The notes under the pieces are model-generated. The model was not told the DNA's origin. It was given only the letters and a program-made list of their open reading frames with translations, and did no database searches. This document shows, in pieces, positions 26,420 through 35,853 of a stretch of DNA of 64,000 nucleotides. Numbering within the stretch: position 1 is the first letter of the stretch; each line of letters begins with the position of its first letter. Made by a program: the position numbers and the translations under genes. The DNA comes from Kribbella capetownensis (GTDB taxonomy: Bacteria > Actinomycetota > Actinomycetes > Propionibacteriales > Kribbellaceae): assembly GCF_004331485.1 (NCBI RefSeq), contig NZ_SJKD01000001.1, positions 124,001-188,000 on the forward strand. The letters are read 5' to 3'.

Positions 26420-28174
26420 GTGCTGCGTGTGATGCTCGGCGACGACCTCCACGCCATCGAGGACACCTGTGTGGTCTACCTGCTGGTGGACCACACCACC
26501 CGGTCCGCGGTGGCGATCGACGCGGGCAGCGGGCAATGGCTCGACCACTTGGCGTCGTACGGCGCCGACCGCGTGACCGACGTCCTCGTCACGCATCATC
26601 ACCGCGATCAGGTCGAAGGACTGCCGCGGCTCGCGGCCGGCGGCACGCGCATCTGGGTGCCGGAGAACGAAGCGGACCTGATCGCGGACGTCGGCCGTCA
26701 CTGGCAGCAGCGACGCGTAGTCAACAACTACGACCTGCACACGGACCGGTTCTCGCTGCTCGAGCCCGTCCCGATCGCCGGCGTGATGAAGGACTACAGC
26801 AGCAGTCGCATCGGTCACGTCGACATACGGACCCTGCCGTCACCCGGCCACACACCTGGCAGCGTGACGTACCTGGTGGACGGCTACGCCTTCACCGGCG
26901 ACCTGCTGCACAGCCCGGGCAAGGTGTGGTCGGCCGCAGCGCTGCAGTGGTCGTACGTCGGCATGCAGGGAGCCGCCATGACCATGGCGTCGCTGATGCA
27001 ACTGCTCGATCATCAACCGCGGGCCCTGCTGCCCAGCCACGGTTCGCCGATGACCGATCCGGCCGAGGCAGTCCGGCGTACGTGCGATGCACTCGGCGAA
27101 CTGGTCACGGTCCGGATGGGCAATCCGACCGGTTTGCTGGACAAACTCGAGGATCCGTACGTCGAGCTCAGTCCGCACCTGTTGATGAACCGCACCAGCG
27201 AGTCCCGCAGCTATGTCCTGCTCAGCGATTCCGGTACGGCGCTGCTGATCGACTACGGCTACGACCTGACCACGGACATTCCGACCGGTGGTGGGCGGCA
27301 CACGGTCCGTCCGTGGCTGCCGAGCCTGCGGGCATTGCAGCGCGACTACGGGATCGAGCGGGCCGAGGTTGCGATCCCGACGCACTACCACGACGACCAC
27401 GTTGCCGCGTTCAACCTGATGCGCGATGTCCACGGCACCGAGGTGTGGGCCTCGGCGCCGGTGGCGCATGTCCTGGAGAACCCGACGCACTACGACCTGC
27501 CGTGTCTGTGGTACGAGCCGATCCCCTGCGCGCAGCACATTGCCGACGGCACCGGAGTCCGCTGGCGCGAGTACGAGATCGATCTGCACGCTCTGCCCGG
27601 TCACACGCTCTACGCGTCGGCCATCGGGTTCGAGGTGGACGGACGGCGCGTGCTGGCGACCGGTGACCAGCAGACCGGCTCCTGGGTGCCGGGCGAATCG
27701 GCGGAGATCCCGAACTTCCAGTACGCGAACGCCTTCAGTGCGGACGACTATGTCGCGTCGGCCGCGCTCTACCAACGGCTCCGGCCCGAGCTGATGATCT
27801 CGGGTCACTGGGACCCGCGGACCGTGTCGCAGGACTACCTGGACGAGCTCAGCCGCCTGGGCGACGAGGTCGCGCGAGTGCATCGCTCGGTGTTCCTGCC
27901 GGAGGATCCGGTGTTCACCGGCGCCGTGCGGATCACACCGTACCGGGTCTCTGCTGTGGACGGACGGCCGTTCGAGGTGCGGGTCAGTTGCTTGGGTGCA
28001 CAGCTGGTGGTGCCGCCGGGCTGGGACTGCGAGCAGGCCGACGAGCACACCTTCGTCGTCGTGCCGCATGTGGATCAACCGGTACGGCGGGCGCGCATCG
28101 CGGCCGCTGTCACCCGGAACAGCCGGTACCTGGGCCAGTTGGCCGAGGCACTGGTCGACGTACGCCTTTCCTGA
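26420..28174 (+). CDS. two-domain metallo-beta-lactamase-fold hydrolase
   Basis: A 584-residue protein that seems to contain two metallo-beta-lactamase domains. The first (about 1-230) has VTHHHRDQ, where the last His of HxHxDH is Gln, and a HTPGSVTYLVDGYAFTGD segment. The second (about 255-500) has the complete THYHDDH, PGHTLYASAIGF and ATGDQ, with ISGHWD near the end. The second site therefore looks catalytic and the first altered. The start is uncertain: GTG at 26420, 26429 or ATG at 26432, none with a good ribosome site. It precedes a glycosidase gene by ten bases, so a lactone or ester of a glycan is a reasonable but unproven substrate. Confidence 0.75.
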   Translation: MLRVMLGDDLHAIEDTCVVYLLVDHTTRSAVAIDAGSGQWLDHLASYGADRVTDVLVTHHHRDQVEGLPRLAAGGTRIWVPENEADLIADVGRHWQQRRVVNNYDLHTDRFSLLEPVPIAGVMKDYSSSRIGHVDIRTLPSPGHTPGSVTYLVDGYAFTGDLLHSPGKVWSAAALQWSYVGMQGAAMTMASLMQLLDHQPRALLPSHGSPMTDPAEAVRRTCDALGELVTVRMGNPTGLLDKLEDPYVELSPHLLMNRTSESRSYVLLSDSGTALLIDYGYDLTTDIPTGGGRHTVRPWLPSLRALQRDYGIERAEVAIPTHYHDDHVAAFNLMRDVHGTEVWASAPVAHVLENPTHYDLPCLWYEPIPCAQHIADGTGVRWREYEIDLHALPGHTLYASAIGFEVDGRRVLATGDQQTGSWVPGESAEIPNFQYANAFSADDYVASAALYQRLRPELMISGHWDPRTVSQDYLDELSRLGDEVARVHRSVFLPEDPVFTGAVRITPYRVSAVDGRPFEVRVSCLGAQLVVPPGWDCEQADEHTFVVVPHVDQPVRRARIAAAVTRNSRYLGQLAEALVDVRLS

Positions 28175-28184
28175 GAGGACCTTC

Positions 28185-29867
28185 GTGAAGATCGGCGACT
28201 ACACAGTCGACATGCAGGACGCCAAGGCCTACGCAGCGGTGGAGGGCCTCGACGGGCGGCGCTGGTTCAGGCTCCGCCTGTTCGCCTCACTCGACACCAC
28301 GAGCGGGTACGACGAGAGCTACGGCGACCTCGTCGTGGAGTCCGCTGAGGAAGACGGCGGGCTGGTGGTCACGGCGACGGCCCACAGCAGTGTGTGGGAA
28401 AGCCGGGTGACCACCACCCGGTTCCTGCCGGACCGGATCGAGACGCAGACGGTGGTGACCGGGCAGGGCCGGCTCACGGAGGTGCATCTGCTCGGCGGTC
28501 GGCGTACGCCGCGTGGGTTCCTGCCCAGCGGGTCGGAACTGCAGAAGGCGTACTCACCGAACCCGGATCATCCGACCCGGGTCATCCGGGACGCGCTCGA
28601 GCCGGCGACGATCAGTGTGTGCGGTGAGGGCGGCGAGCCGGGGATCCAGCGCTGGCTGTTCACTCCGGCGCCCTGGTGCTTCGCGGCGGCGGTCGACGGC
28701 CAGTGGGCCGGCTTCAGTGTCGTGGCGCCGATCGAGGAGCAGAACTTCACCAGCTATCACTACCTGCCCGTGACGGGCGGATTCAGTCTGCGGCTCGACT
28801 ACGAAGGGCAGACCGTCGTCGACGGGACGTTCCGGACGCCACAGCTTGTCGTACACCTCGGTGGTGACGGGCCGGAGGACGTGCTGGTCCGACACCGGGA
28901 GCTGCTCGACGCGGCCGGCGTCGTACCGCTGCGGACTGCGGAGAAGGCGGAGTGGTGGTCGGGCACGATCTTCTGCGGATGGGGCGCACAGTGTGCCCTC
29001 GGCGTCCGGACGGACCAACCGCCGCAGCCGCTGGCGACCGAGGAGAACTACGACCTCTTCCTGGAGCGCCTCGCTGCGCAGGGGATCGTGCCGGAGACCG
29101 TGGTGATCGACGACAAGTGGCAGGAGTCGTACGCGACCTGCCGGCCGGACCCGGCGAAGTGGACCGACCTCAAGGCGTGGATCGCCGCACGACATGCGGC
29201 GGGTCAGCGGGTGCTGCTGTGGTGGAAGGCATGGGATCACGAAAGCGCACCAGTGGACGCCTGCGTCACGGATGCCGGAGGCGACCCGGTCGCACTGGAT
29301 GCCCAGGCGCCGGCCTGCGTCGAGCTCATTACCGAAGCGGTCGAGTACATGCTGTCTGCCGACGGACTGGACGCTGACGGGTTCAAGGTCGACTTCAGCG
29401 CCCGTACGCCGTCCGGATCGTCGCTGCGGCACAGCGGGTCGCGTTGGGGCACCGCCTTGCTGCACGAGCAGTTGCGCCTCGTCCATGACACCGCCAAGCG
29501 GGTCAAGCCGGACGCTCTGGTGATCACCCACACCCCGAACCCGGCATTCCTCGACGTGACCGACGTGATCCGGCTGAACGACGTACTGCGCGACGACACC
29601 GCGGACCCCGGGTACGTCGCTCGCCACATGATGTACCGGGCCGGAGTCGTGCAGTCGGTCGTCCCCGAGCTCGGTGTGGACACGGACGGCTGGATGATGC
29701 CCAGCCATGCGGAGTGGCGCGAGTACCTGACCGTGCAGGACCGTCTCGGCGTACCTGCCTTGTACTACGTGGACGGAACGGACACGGACCGCTACGACTT
29801 CGGTCCGGAGGACTACGAGGCCGTCAGGGAGACGTGGAACCGGTACAGGTCTGCAGGCAACCTTTAG
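28185..29867 (+). CDS. TIM-barrel glycoside hydrolase, clan GH-D-like (alpha-galactosidase/GH36-like)
   Basis: A 560-residue protein with an N-terminal beta-sandwich region (about 1-250) and a TIM barrel (about 265-550). VVIDDKWQ and RVLLWWKAWD match the barrel start of GH31/GH36-type retaining alpha-glycosidases, and DGFKVDFS carries the likely nucleophile Asp. It is cytoplasmic, as no signal peptide is seen. The GTG at 28185 with GAGAGGAC upstream is taken as start, ten bases after the metallo-hydrolase stop. The exact sugar is undetermined; alpha-galactoside or alpha-glucoside are both possible. Confidence 0.72.
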   Translation: MKIGDYTVDMQDAKAYAAVEGLDGRRWFRLRLFASLDTTSGYDESYGDLVVESAEEDGGLVVTATAHSSVWESRVTTTRFLPDRIETQTVVTGQGRLTEVHLLGGRRTPRGFLPSGSELQKAYSPNPDHPTRVIRDALEPATISVCGEGGEPGIQRWLFTPAPWCFAAAVDGQWAGFSVVAPIEEQNFTSYHYLPVTGGFSLRLDYEGQTVVDGTFRTPQLVVHLGGDGPEDVLVRHRELLDAAGVVPLRTAEKAEWWSGTIFCGWGAQCALGVRTDQPPQPLATEENYDLFLERLAAQGIVPETVVIDDKWQESYATCRPDPAKWTDLKAWIAARHAAGQRVLLWWKAWDHESAPVDACVTDAGGDPVALDAQAPACVELITEAVEYMLSADGLDADGFKVDFSARTPSGSSLRHSGSRWGTALLHEQLRLVHDTAKRVKPDALVITHTPNPAFLDVTDVIRLNDVLRDDTADPGYVARHMMYRAGVVQSVVPELGVDTDGWMMPSHAEWREYLTVQDRLGVPALYYVDGTDTDRYDFGPEDYEAVRETWNRYRSAGNL

Positions 29868-29877
29868 ACTGCGGCCC

Positions 29878-30942
29878 ATGAGTCCCCGGGCGCAGGCAGC
29901 AAGGGCGTCGGTACCTGCACCGACACCACAGCCGGCTGTACGACGTCCGACGGTGCAGGACGTGGCGCGGGAGGCCGGCGTCTCGCCGTCCACCGTGTCG
30001 CGCGCACTGCACACCCGTGGGTACGCCTCCCCCGCGGTCCGGGCCCGGGTGCGGGCAGCGGCCGAGCGGATCGGGTACGTGGCCGACCACAACGCCCGGA
30101 ACCTGCGCAGTCGCACGTCCACCTCGATCGGTGTGCTGATCTCCGACCTCCGCAACCCGTTCTACGCCGACCTTGCGGCCGGGATCGAGGAGGAGCTGCG
30201 GGCAGCGGAGTACCAGATGGTGCTCGTCAACGACAACGCTGACCCTGCCGAGGAGATGCAGGCGGCGGAGACGCTGCTCGCGATGCGCGTACCCGGTGTG
30301 ATCGTCACACCGGTGACGGCCAAGTGCCCACAGGTCCTGCAGGACAACGGTGTCCATGTGGTCTGCGCCGACCGCGAGCTCGGCCGCTCCAACGGTGACG
30401 TCGTCCTGAGCGACAACAAGGCCGGCGCGCGCGAGCTGACCGAGCACCTGCTCAACCTCGGCCACACCCGGATCGGACTGCTGATCGACGAGACCAAGTG
30501 GTCGACGGGTGCGGGCCGGCTGGCGGGCTTCCGCGCTGCCCACCTGGACAACTTCGTCGATCTCGACGAGGACCTGGTCGCCTACACCAGCTTCGACGCC
30601 GGCGCTGCCCGGCAGACGACCCGCAAGCTGCTGAACGACCACGAGGTCACCGCGATCATCTCCGCGAACAACGTGCTCGCCCAGGGCGCACTGACCGAGC
30701 TCAAGGAACGGCGGCTGAAGATCCCGCGCCAGATCAGCCTCGCCGCCTACGACGACGTGCCCTGGATGTCGCTGGTGCAGCCGGCACTGACGACCGTCGA
30801 CCAGAGCACGGTCGAGATGGGCCGCAGCTGCGCGCGGTTGGTGCTGGCCCGGATCCGCGGCGAGCTCCCGCCGCGCCGGCGGATCGTCCGGGTGCCGGCC
30901 CGGCTGATCGTCCGCGGCTCCACCGGCCCGGCCCCGCGCTGA
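29878..30942 (+). CDS. LacI family transcriptional regulator
   Basis: A 354-residue repressor. The helix-turn-helix is at residues 22-48 (TVQDVAREAGVSPSTVSRALHTRG), the hinge follows, and a periplasmic-binding-protein-like ligand domain fills the rest (SIGVLISDLRNPFYADLAAGIEE). It lies ten bases after the glycosidase stop and upstream of the third ABC operon, in the middle of the set of TGG-N8-CCA palindromes, so it is the best candidate for their regulator. The inducer is probably a mono- or disaccharide from the glycan. Confidence 0.9.
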   Translation: MSPRAQAARASVPAPTPQPAVRRPTVQDVAREAGVSPSTVSRALHTRGYASPAVRARVRAAAERIGYVADHNARNLRSRTSTSIGVLISDLRNPFYADLAAGIEEELRAAEYQMVLVNDNADPAEEMQAAETLLAMRVPGVIVTPVTAKCPQVLQDNGVHVVCADRELGRSNGDVVLSDNKAGARELTEHLLNLGHTRIGLLIDETKWSTGAGRLAGFRAAHLDNFVDLDEDLVAYTSFDAGAARQTTRKLLNDHEVTAIISANNVLAQGALTELKERRLKIPRQISLAAYDDVPWMSLVQPALTTVDQSTVEMGRSCARLVLARIRGELPPRRRIVRVPARLIVRGSTGPAPR

Positions 30943-31003
30943 TCCCTCCGCTGATCGTGCGCTGGTCGTCGCGCCGTTCGTCCACAGGGCACACCGCGAC
31001 GCC

Positions 31004-31069
31004 TTGACGATCCCCGAGTCACGACCGTACGGTTCCTCCAACCTGGAAATGTGGCATCGATGCCACATT
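31004..31069 (+). promoter_or_regulatory. promoter and 22-base palindromic LacI operator before the third ABC operon
   Basis: TTGACG at 31004-31009 and TACGGT at 31028-31033 (18-base spacer) form a promoter. Downstream, 31048-31069 is a perfect 22-base palindrome with core TGGCATCGATGCCA at 31052-31065. The operator would cover roughly +8 to +30 of the transcript, a normal place for steric repression by a LacI protein. The sequence is seen directly; the binding is inferred. Confidence 0.7.
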
Positions 31070-31106
31070 CCGGCACTCGTCCCCTGTCGAGGTTAGGAGC
31101 AACCCC

Positions 31107-32477
31107 ATGAAGCACCTGCGCCTTCCCGTGGTGCTGGCCGCCGGCGCGCTGGCGCTCACCGCCTGTGCCGGCGTCGGGAACAAGGACGCCGGCGGTGGGA
31201 GCAGCGGTCAGGACTCCGCCGAGTCGACACCGTCCGGGACCCTGAGCGTGATGGGTTTCAGCGGTGAGGACGAGGTGGCGCAGTCCCGGATCGCCGCGTT
31301 CAAGGCGGCGTACCCGGGGGTGACAGTGAAGAACAACAAGGGCGACTTCGACGCCCAGCAGTTCCTCACCGCGGTCTCCAGCGGCAACGCGCCGGACGTC
31401 GTCTACATGGCCCGCAACCTGATCGGCACCTACGCGGCCAAGGGTGCGATCGTGCCGCTCGACGACTGCATCGCGACCGGTGGAATCGATACCACACAGT
31501 ATCGGGACGCCGCGATGAACGAGGTGAAGTTGAAGGACAAGACCTACGGCATCCCGGAGTTCTACACGGTCTCGGCGAACCTGATCAGCGGCAAGGCGCT
31601 GACGTCGGCCGGAGTCGCGGTCAGCGACATCCAGACCGCCGACTGGGACAAGTTGGAAGCGACCGCCAAGAAGCTGTACGTCGCGAAGAACGGCCGGCCG
31701 GCCCGGATCGGCTACGACCCGAAGGTGTCGGACCTGTTCCCGCTCTGGGCGATGGCCAACGGCGCCGAGCTGGTCAAGCCCGGCGGCGAGCCGAACCTGA
31801 ACGACCCGAAGGCGGTCGAGGCGCTGGAGTTCACGATCAAGCTGATCAACGACCAGGGCGGCTGGTCCAATTTCAAGACCTTCCGCGACACCTTCGACCT
31901 GTTCGGCGCGAAGAACCAGTTCACCAAGGACCAGCTGGCCGCGTTCCCGATCGAGAACTGGTACGTGAACGTCCTGCTCGACTCGCGCTCCAGCGGTCTG
32001 CAGCTGCAGTCGACGCCGTTCACCGACCGCCAGGGTCAGCCGATCAGCACCATCGGCGGCTCGGCCTGGGTGGTGCCGAAGGGCGCGAAGAACGCGAACG
32101 CCGCCTGCCAGTGGGCCAAGACGATGACCTCGCTGGAGACCTGGCACAAGGCGGCCGAGGCACGCATGCAGACCGTCACCAAAGACAAGAGCTTCTTCAC
32201 CGGCCTGTTCACCGGCAACAAGAAGGCCGATGAGGAGATCAAGGCGAAGTACCTCAAGCCCACCGGTGACGCCGGCTTCGACCAGGCGATCAACAACTAC
32301 TACGACGTGCTGGACAAGGCGAAGTCGATCAACCCGTCGGCGGCCGGTGCGGAGATCGACGCCGCCTGGAAAGCCGCGGTGGGCAAGGCCCTGGCGGGTT
32401 CGGCGACGCCGAAGGCCGCGCTCGACCAGGCGCAGAGCGAGGCCAAGGCGGCCTTCGACAAGGCTCCCCAGGGCTGA
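31107..32477 (+). CDS. sugar ABC transporter substrate-binding lipoprotein
   Basis: A 456-residue family 1 solute-binding protein. The signal peptide MKHLRLPVVLAAGALA ends with the lipobox LTAC (Cys20). The core has LSVMGFSGEDEVAQSRIAAF and NAPDVVYMARNLIG. TTAGGAG upstream is the ribosome binding site. It is the first gene of a likely seven- to eight-gene operon with mannosidases, so it probably binds mannose-containing oligosaccharides. A variant of the LacI palindrome, TGGAATCGATACCA, lies inside the gene at 31481-31494. Confidence 0.9.
   Translation: MKHLRLPVVLAAGALALTACAGVGNKDAGGGSSGQDSAESTPSGTLSVMGFSGEDEVAQSRIAAFKAAYPGVTVKNNKGDFDAQQFLTAVSSGNAPDVVYMARNLIGTYAAKGAIVPLDDCIATGGIDTTQYRDAAMNEVKLKDKTYGIPEFYTVSANLISGKALTSAGVAVSDIQTADWDKLEATAKKLYVAKNGRPARIGYDPKVSDLFPLWAMANGAELVKPGGEPNLNDPKAVEALEFTIKLINDQGGWSNFKTFRDTFDLFGAKNQFTKDQLAAFPIENWYVNVLLDSRSSGLQLQSTPFTDRQGQPISTIGGSAWVVPKGAKNANAACQWAKTMTSLETWHKAAEARMQTVTKDKSFFTGLFTGNKKADEEIKAKYLKPTGDAGFDQAINNYYDVLDKAKSINPSAAGAEIDAAWKAAVGKALAGSATPKAALDQAQSEAKAAFDKAPQG
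31481..31494. promoter_or_regulatory. possible intragenic LacI operator variant
   Basis: TGGAATCGATACCA inside the binding-protein gene differs from a perfect palindrome at one position pair and from the 26392 site at one base. It is about 430 bases downstream of the main operator, a distance seen for auxiliary operators that form loops or roadblocks. It could also be chance, because it encodes the ordinary peptide GIDT. Confidence 0.3.
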
Positions 32478-32478
32478 T

Positions 32479-33450
32479 ATGACGACGACCGTCGAGCGTG
32501 CGGCGGCACCCGGGCAGGCTGAGCCCGAGCGCCGCCGGCGCCGCCCGAAGCGGAGTCCGCTGACCCGGCGCGAGGACCGTGCCGGCTGGATGTTCATCGG
32601 GCCGTGGGTGCTCGGGTTCCTGATCTTCACCGCCGGCCCGATGATCGCCAGCCTGGTGCTGTCGTTCACCGACTACCAGATGATCCAGGCGCCGCGCGCG
32701 GTCGGCCTGGACAACTACCGGGAGCTGTTCGACGACCCGCGGGTGCTGAAGTCGCTCAGCAACACGTTCGTCTACGCCGCCATGTTCGTCCCGCTCGGCA
32801 CGATCTTCGCGCTGGTCCTCGCGTTGATGCTGCAGCGGGTCGGCCGGGCCGGCGGGTTCTTCCGGACCGCGTTCTACCTCCCGGAGATGACGCCGGCGGT
32901 GGCCGCGGGTGCGATGTTCCTGCTACTGCTCAACGGCCAGCAGGGCCTGGTGAACAAGGTCCTCGGCTGGGTCGGCATCAACGGCCCGAACTGGACGGCC
33001 GACCCGAACTGGCTGAAGCCGTCCCTCGCGATCGTGAGCCTGTGGACGCTCGGTGGCACCGTGGTGATCTACCTGGCCGCGCTGAACGGCGTACCGCGGC
33101 AGCTGTACGAGGCGGCCGAGCTGGACGGTGCCGGGCCGGTGACGCGGTTCTTCCGGATCACGGTGCCGATGATCTCCGGTGCGCTGTTCTTCACCGTCAT
33201 CACCAACACGATCGCGTCGATGCAGATGTTCGACCAGGCGTACACGATGTTCTACGGGCCGCAGCAGAAGGCGGCGGCCTCGGAGGAGTCGCTGGTGTAC
33301 ATGGTCTACCTGTTCCAGAACGCCTTCCAGTTCTTCAAGATGGGCTTCGCCTCGGCGATGGCGTGGCTGCTGTTCGTGATCATCCTGACGATCACCTTCC
33401 TGCAGGTGCGGATCGGCAACCGGTACGTCTACTACCACGGGGAGCGCTGA
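32479..33450 (+). CDS. sugar ABC transporter permease (MalF-type)
   Basis: A 323-residue permease with a basic, Pro/Arg-rich cytoplasmic start (about 35 residues) and six predicted helices. The EAA loop reads YEAAELDGAGPVTRFFRITVP. The ATG is one base after the binding-protein stop. It forms the import channel with the next gene. As in the other two importers of the window, no ATPase gene is present. Confidence 0.9.
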   Translation: MTTTVERAAAPGQAEPERRRRRPKRSPLTRREDRAGWMFIGPWVLGFLIFTAGPMIASLVLSFTDYQMIQAPRAVGLDNYRELFDDPRVLKSLSNTFVYAAMFVPLGTIFALVLALMLQRVGRAGGFFRTAFYLPEMTPAVAAGAMFLLLLNGQQGLVNKVLGWVGINGPNWTADPNWLKPSLAIVSLWTLGGTVVIYLAALNGVPRQLYEAAELDGAGPVTRFFRITVPMISGALFFTVITNTIASMQMFDQAYTMFYGPQQKAAASEESLVYMVYLFQNAFQFFKMGFASAMAWLLFVIILTITFLQVRIGNRYVYYHGER

Positions 33451-34280
33451 TGACCATCCCTTGGCGGCGGCTGCCGTTCCTGTTCTTCCTGACGCTGGCG
33501 ACGTTCGCGTTCGTCTATCCCCTGGTGTGGCTGGTCTCGGCGTCGCTGAAGCCGCGCGCTCAGGTGTTCGACAACCGGCTGATCCCTGAGGTGTTCCAGC
33601 CGTCGAACTACGCGCGGGTGTGGGACACAGCGCCCGTACTGCGCTGGCTGACCAACTCGCTGACGGTCGGGTTCATGGCCGCCGCGACCGTGACACTGTC
33701 GAGTGCGCTGGTGGCGTTCGGGTTCGCGTACTTCCGGTTCCGCGGCCGCAACATCGCCTTCGGCGTGCTGCTGTCGACGATGATGCTGCCTGGCGCGGTG
33801 ACGATGATCCCGGTGTACCTGATCTGGAACAAGCTCGGCATGATCGACACCCAGATCCCGCTCTGGGCACAGAACATGTTCGGCTCCGCCTTCTACGTGT
33901 TCCTGCTGCGGCAGTTCTTCCTCGGCATCCCGCGGGAGCTGTTCGAAGCGGCCCGGGTCGACGGGTGCAGCTACTTCGGCATGTTCCGCCGGGTGGCGTT
34001 CCCGCTCTGCAAGCCGGCCCTGGTGATCGTGTTCGTCTTCGAGTTCAAGGCGAGCTGGTCGGACCTGATGAGACCCCTGATCTACCTGCAGACCCCGGAG
34101 TACTTCACGATGCCGCGCGGCCTGAAGCAGATCATCGACGCCTTCGCCCTGTCGGGCCACTACGAGTGGGAGATCGCGGTGGCCGCCAGCGTGATCGCCG
34201 TCGTGCCGATGATCATCCTGTTCGCCTTCGGCCAGCGGTACATCCTCGACGGCGTGGCGACGACCGCGCAGAAAGGCTGA
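33450..34280 (+). CDS. sugar ABC transporter permease (MalG-type)
   Basis: A 276-residue six-helix permease with EAA loop FEAARVDGCSYFGMFRRVAFP and the typical end GQRYILDGVATTAQKG. Its ATG overlaps the upstream stop by one base (TGATG). It is the second channel subunit of the glycan importer. Confidence 0.9.
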   Translation: MTIPWRRLPFLFFLTLATFAFVYPLVWLVSASLKPRAQVFDNRLIPEVFQPSNYARVWDTAPVLRWLTNSLTVGFMAAATVTLSSALVAFGFAYFRFRGRNIAFGVLLSTMMLPGAVTMIPVYLIWNKLGMIDTQIPLWAQNMFGSAFYVFLLRQFFLGIPRELFEAARVDGCSYFGMFRRVAFPLCKPALVIVFVFEFKASWSDLMRPLIYLQTPEYFTMPRGLKQIIDAFALSGHYEWEIAVAASVIAVVPMIILFAFGQRYILDGVATTAQKG

Positions 34281-34282
34281 GC

Positions 34283-35263
34283 GTGAGCTCGCATCCCCCA
34301 TCGCAACCCGTCCTGGCCCTGGACGTCGGCGGCACCAAACTCGCCGCCGGCGTCGTCGCTCCGGACGGGATGCTGCGCTCGCTGTGCCAGGTCGAGACCG
34401 GCGTCGGCGAGGGGCCGGCCGCGGTCGTCAAACGCCTGATGGAGCTGGGCGAACAGGCGCTCGCCGAGTCGGGTGTGCAGACCGGGCCGTCCGGCGAACA
34501 CGTGGTCGCTGTCGGGGTGGGGTGTGGTGGTCCCCTCGATCCGCGGACCGGGGTGATCCTCGGGCCGCCCGGGCTCCCGGGCTGGGACGAGGTCCCGCTG
34601 GGCCGGATGGTGGCCGAGCGCTTCGGACTACCGACGTACGTCGAGAACGACGCGACCGCGGCCGCCCTCGGTGAGTACCGCTGGAGCGGCTGGGACGTGC
34701 GGAGCCTGGTCTATCTCACCGTCTCGACCGGGTTCGGCGGCGGTGTCGTTGCTGACGGCAAGCTGTTCCGCGGCGCGGCCGCCCAGGGTGGCGAGCTCGG
34801 CCACGTCGTCGTCGACTGGCAGGGCCGCGCCTGCGGTTGCGGTGCCCGCGGCTGCGCCGAGGCCTACGTCTCCGGTACGTCGATCGCCCGGCGAGCCACC
34901 GAGGCCGTCGCGGATCGACCGGACTCGAGCCTCGCGAAGCTGACCGCGATCACGGCCAAGGACGTGGCCGACCATGCCCGCGCCGGCGACGATGTCGCCC
35001 GGGCGACCTGGGACGAGACGACCGCGATGCTCGGCCGGATGGTCGCCGTACTGATCAACGTCTGCGAGCCGGAGCTCGTCGTCCTCGGTGGAGGGGTGAC
35101 GCGGGCCGGGAGCGAGCTGCTCGATCCGGTCCGCGAGGCCGCGCTGCGGCAGGCGATGCCGCCGGCCGCGAAGGCCTGCGACGTGGTGCTGAGTCGTCAT
35201 GGCGACGCGGTCGGAGTGCTCGGCGCCGCCGCCATCGCCTACGAGCGTCTGGGGGCATTGTGA
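34283..35263 (+). CDS. ROK family sugar kinase
   Basis: A 326-residue ROK kinase without a DNA-binding domain. The ATP site is at LALDVGGTKLAAGV near the start; ENDATAAALGE carries the catalytic Asp; and the zinc motif is CGCGARGCAE. It phosphorylates a hexose or N-acetylhexosamine such as glucose, mannose or ManNAc. GTG at 34283 is the start, two bases after the permease stop, and it overlaps the SIS gene by four bases. In this locus mannose released by the mannosidases is the most likely substrate. Confidence 0.85.
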   Translation: MSSHPPSQPVLALDVGGTKLAAGVVAPDGMLRSLCQVETGVGEGPAAVVKRLMELGEQALAESGVQTGPSGEHVVAVGVGCGGPLDPRTGVILGPPGLPGWDEVPLGRMVAERFGLPTYVENDATAAALGEYRWSGWDVRSLVYLTVSTGFGGGVVADGKLFRGAAAQGGELGHVVVDWQGRACGCGARGCAEAYVSGTSIARRATEAVADRPDSSLAKLTAITAKDVADHARAGDDVARATWDETTAMLGRMVAVLINVCEPELVVLGGGVTRAGSELLDPVREAALRQAMPPAAKACDVVLSRHGDAVGVLGAAAIAYERLGAL

Positions 35264-35853
35264 CGACCGGACTCGGCGGACTGCTCGACGGGCAACTGGA
35301 GCGGCATTCCGAGGTGGCGGCGGCGATGCGGGAGCAACTGCCGAATGTCCAGGCGGTCGCTGACGAACTGATCCGCCGCCTCGCCGGCGGCGGTGTGCTG
35401 TACACGTTCGGCAACGGTGGGTCCGCCGCCGACGCCCAGCATCTGGCCGGTGAGCTGATCGGGCGCTACCTGCGCGAGCGGCGCCCGCTCCCAGCGGTCG
35501 CCCTGATCGGCGACTCCGCTGTGGTGAGCTGTATCGCCAACGACTACTCATACGACGACGTGTTCTCGCGGCAGGTCACCGCACTCGCGCGCCCGCAGGA
35601 CATGGTGGTGGGGTTCAGTACGTCGGGGACCTCGCCTACGGTGGTGAACGGGCTCGCAGCGGCGCGGGCCAACGGAGCCTGCTCCGTCGCCTTCACCTCG
35701 ACGCGTGGGAAAGACCTCGCGGCCGCGGCCGACCTGGCCGTCGTCGTACCGGCCGAGGAGACGGCCCGGATCCAGGAGATGCACGTCCTCGCCCTGCACC
35801 TGGTCAGCGAACTCGTGGACCGCTGGGCGTCCGACACCGGGGAGAACCGATGA
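35260..35853 (+). CDS. SIS domain sugar-phosphate isomerase (GmhA-like)
   Basis: A 197-residue SIS protein. FGNGGSAADAQHLAGEL and VGFSTSGTSPTVVNGL are the two phosphosugar-binding loops, and the arrangement matches D-sedoheptulose 7-phosphate isomerase (GmhA) and its relatives. With the kinase just upstream it could isomerise the phosphorylated sugar, for instance aldose to ketose. The GTG overlaps the kinase stop by four bases, and the next gene overlaps its own stop in the same way. Confidence 0.82.
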   Translation: MTTGLGGLLDGQLERHSEVAAAMREQLPNVQAVADELIRRLAGGGVLYTFGNGGSAADAQHLAGELIGRYLRERRPLPAVALIGDSAVVSCIANDYSYDDVFSRQVTALARPQDMVVGFSTSGTSPTVVNGLAAARANGACSVAFTSTRGKDLAAAADLAVVVPAEETARIQEMHVLALHLVSELVDRWASDTGENR

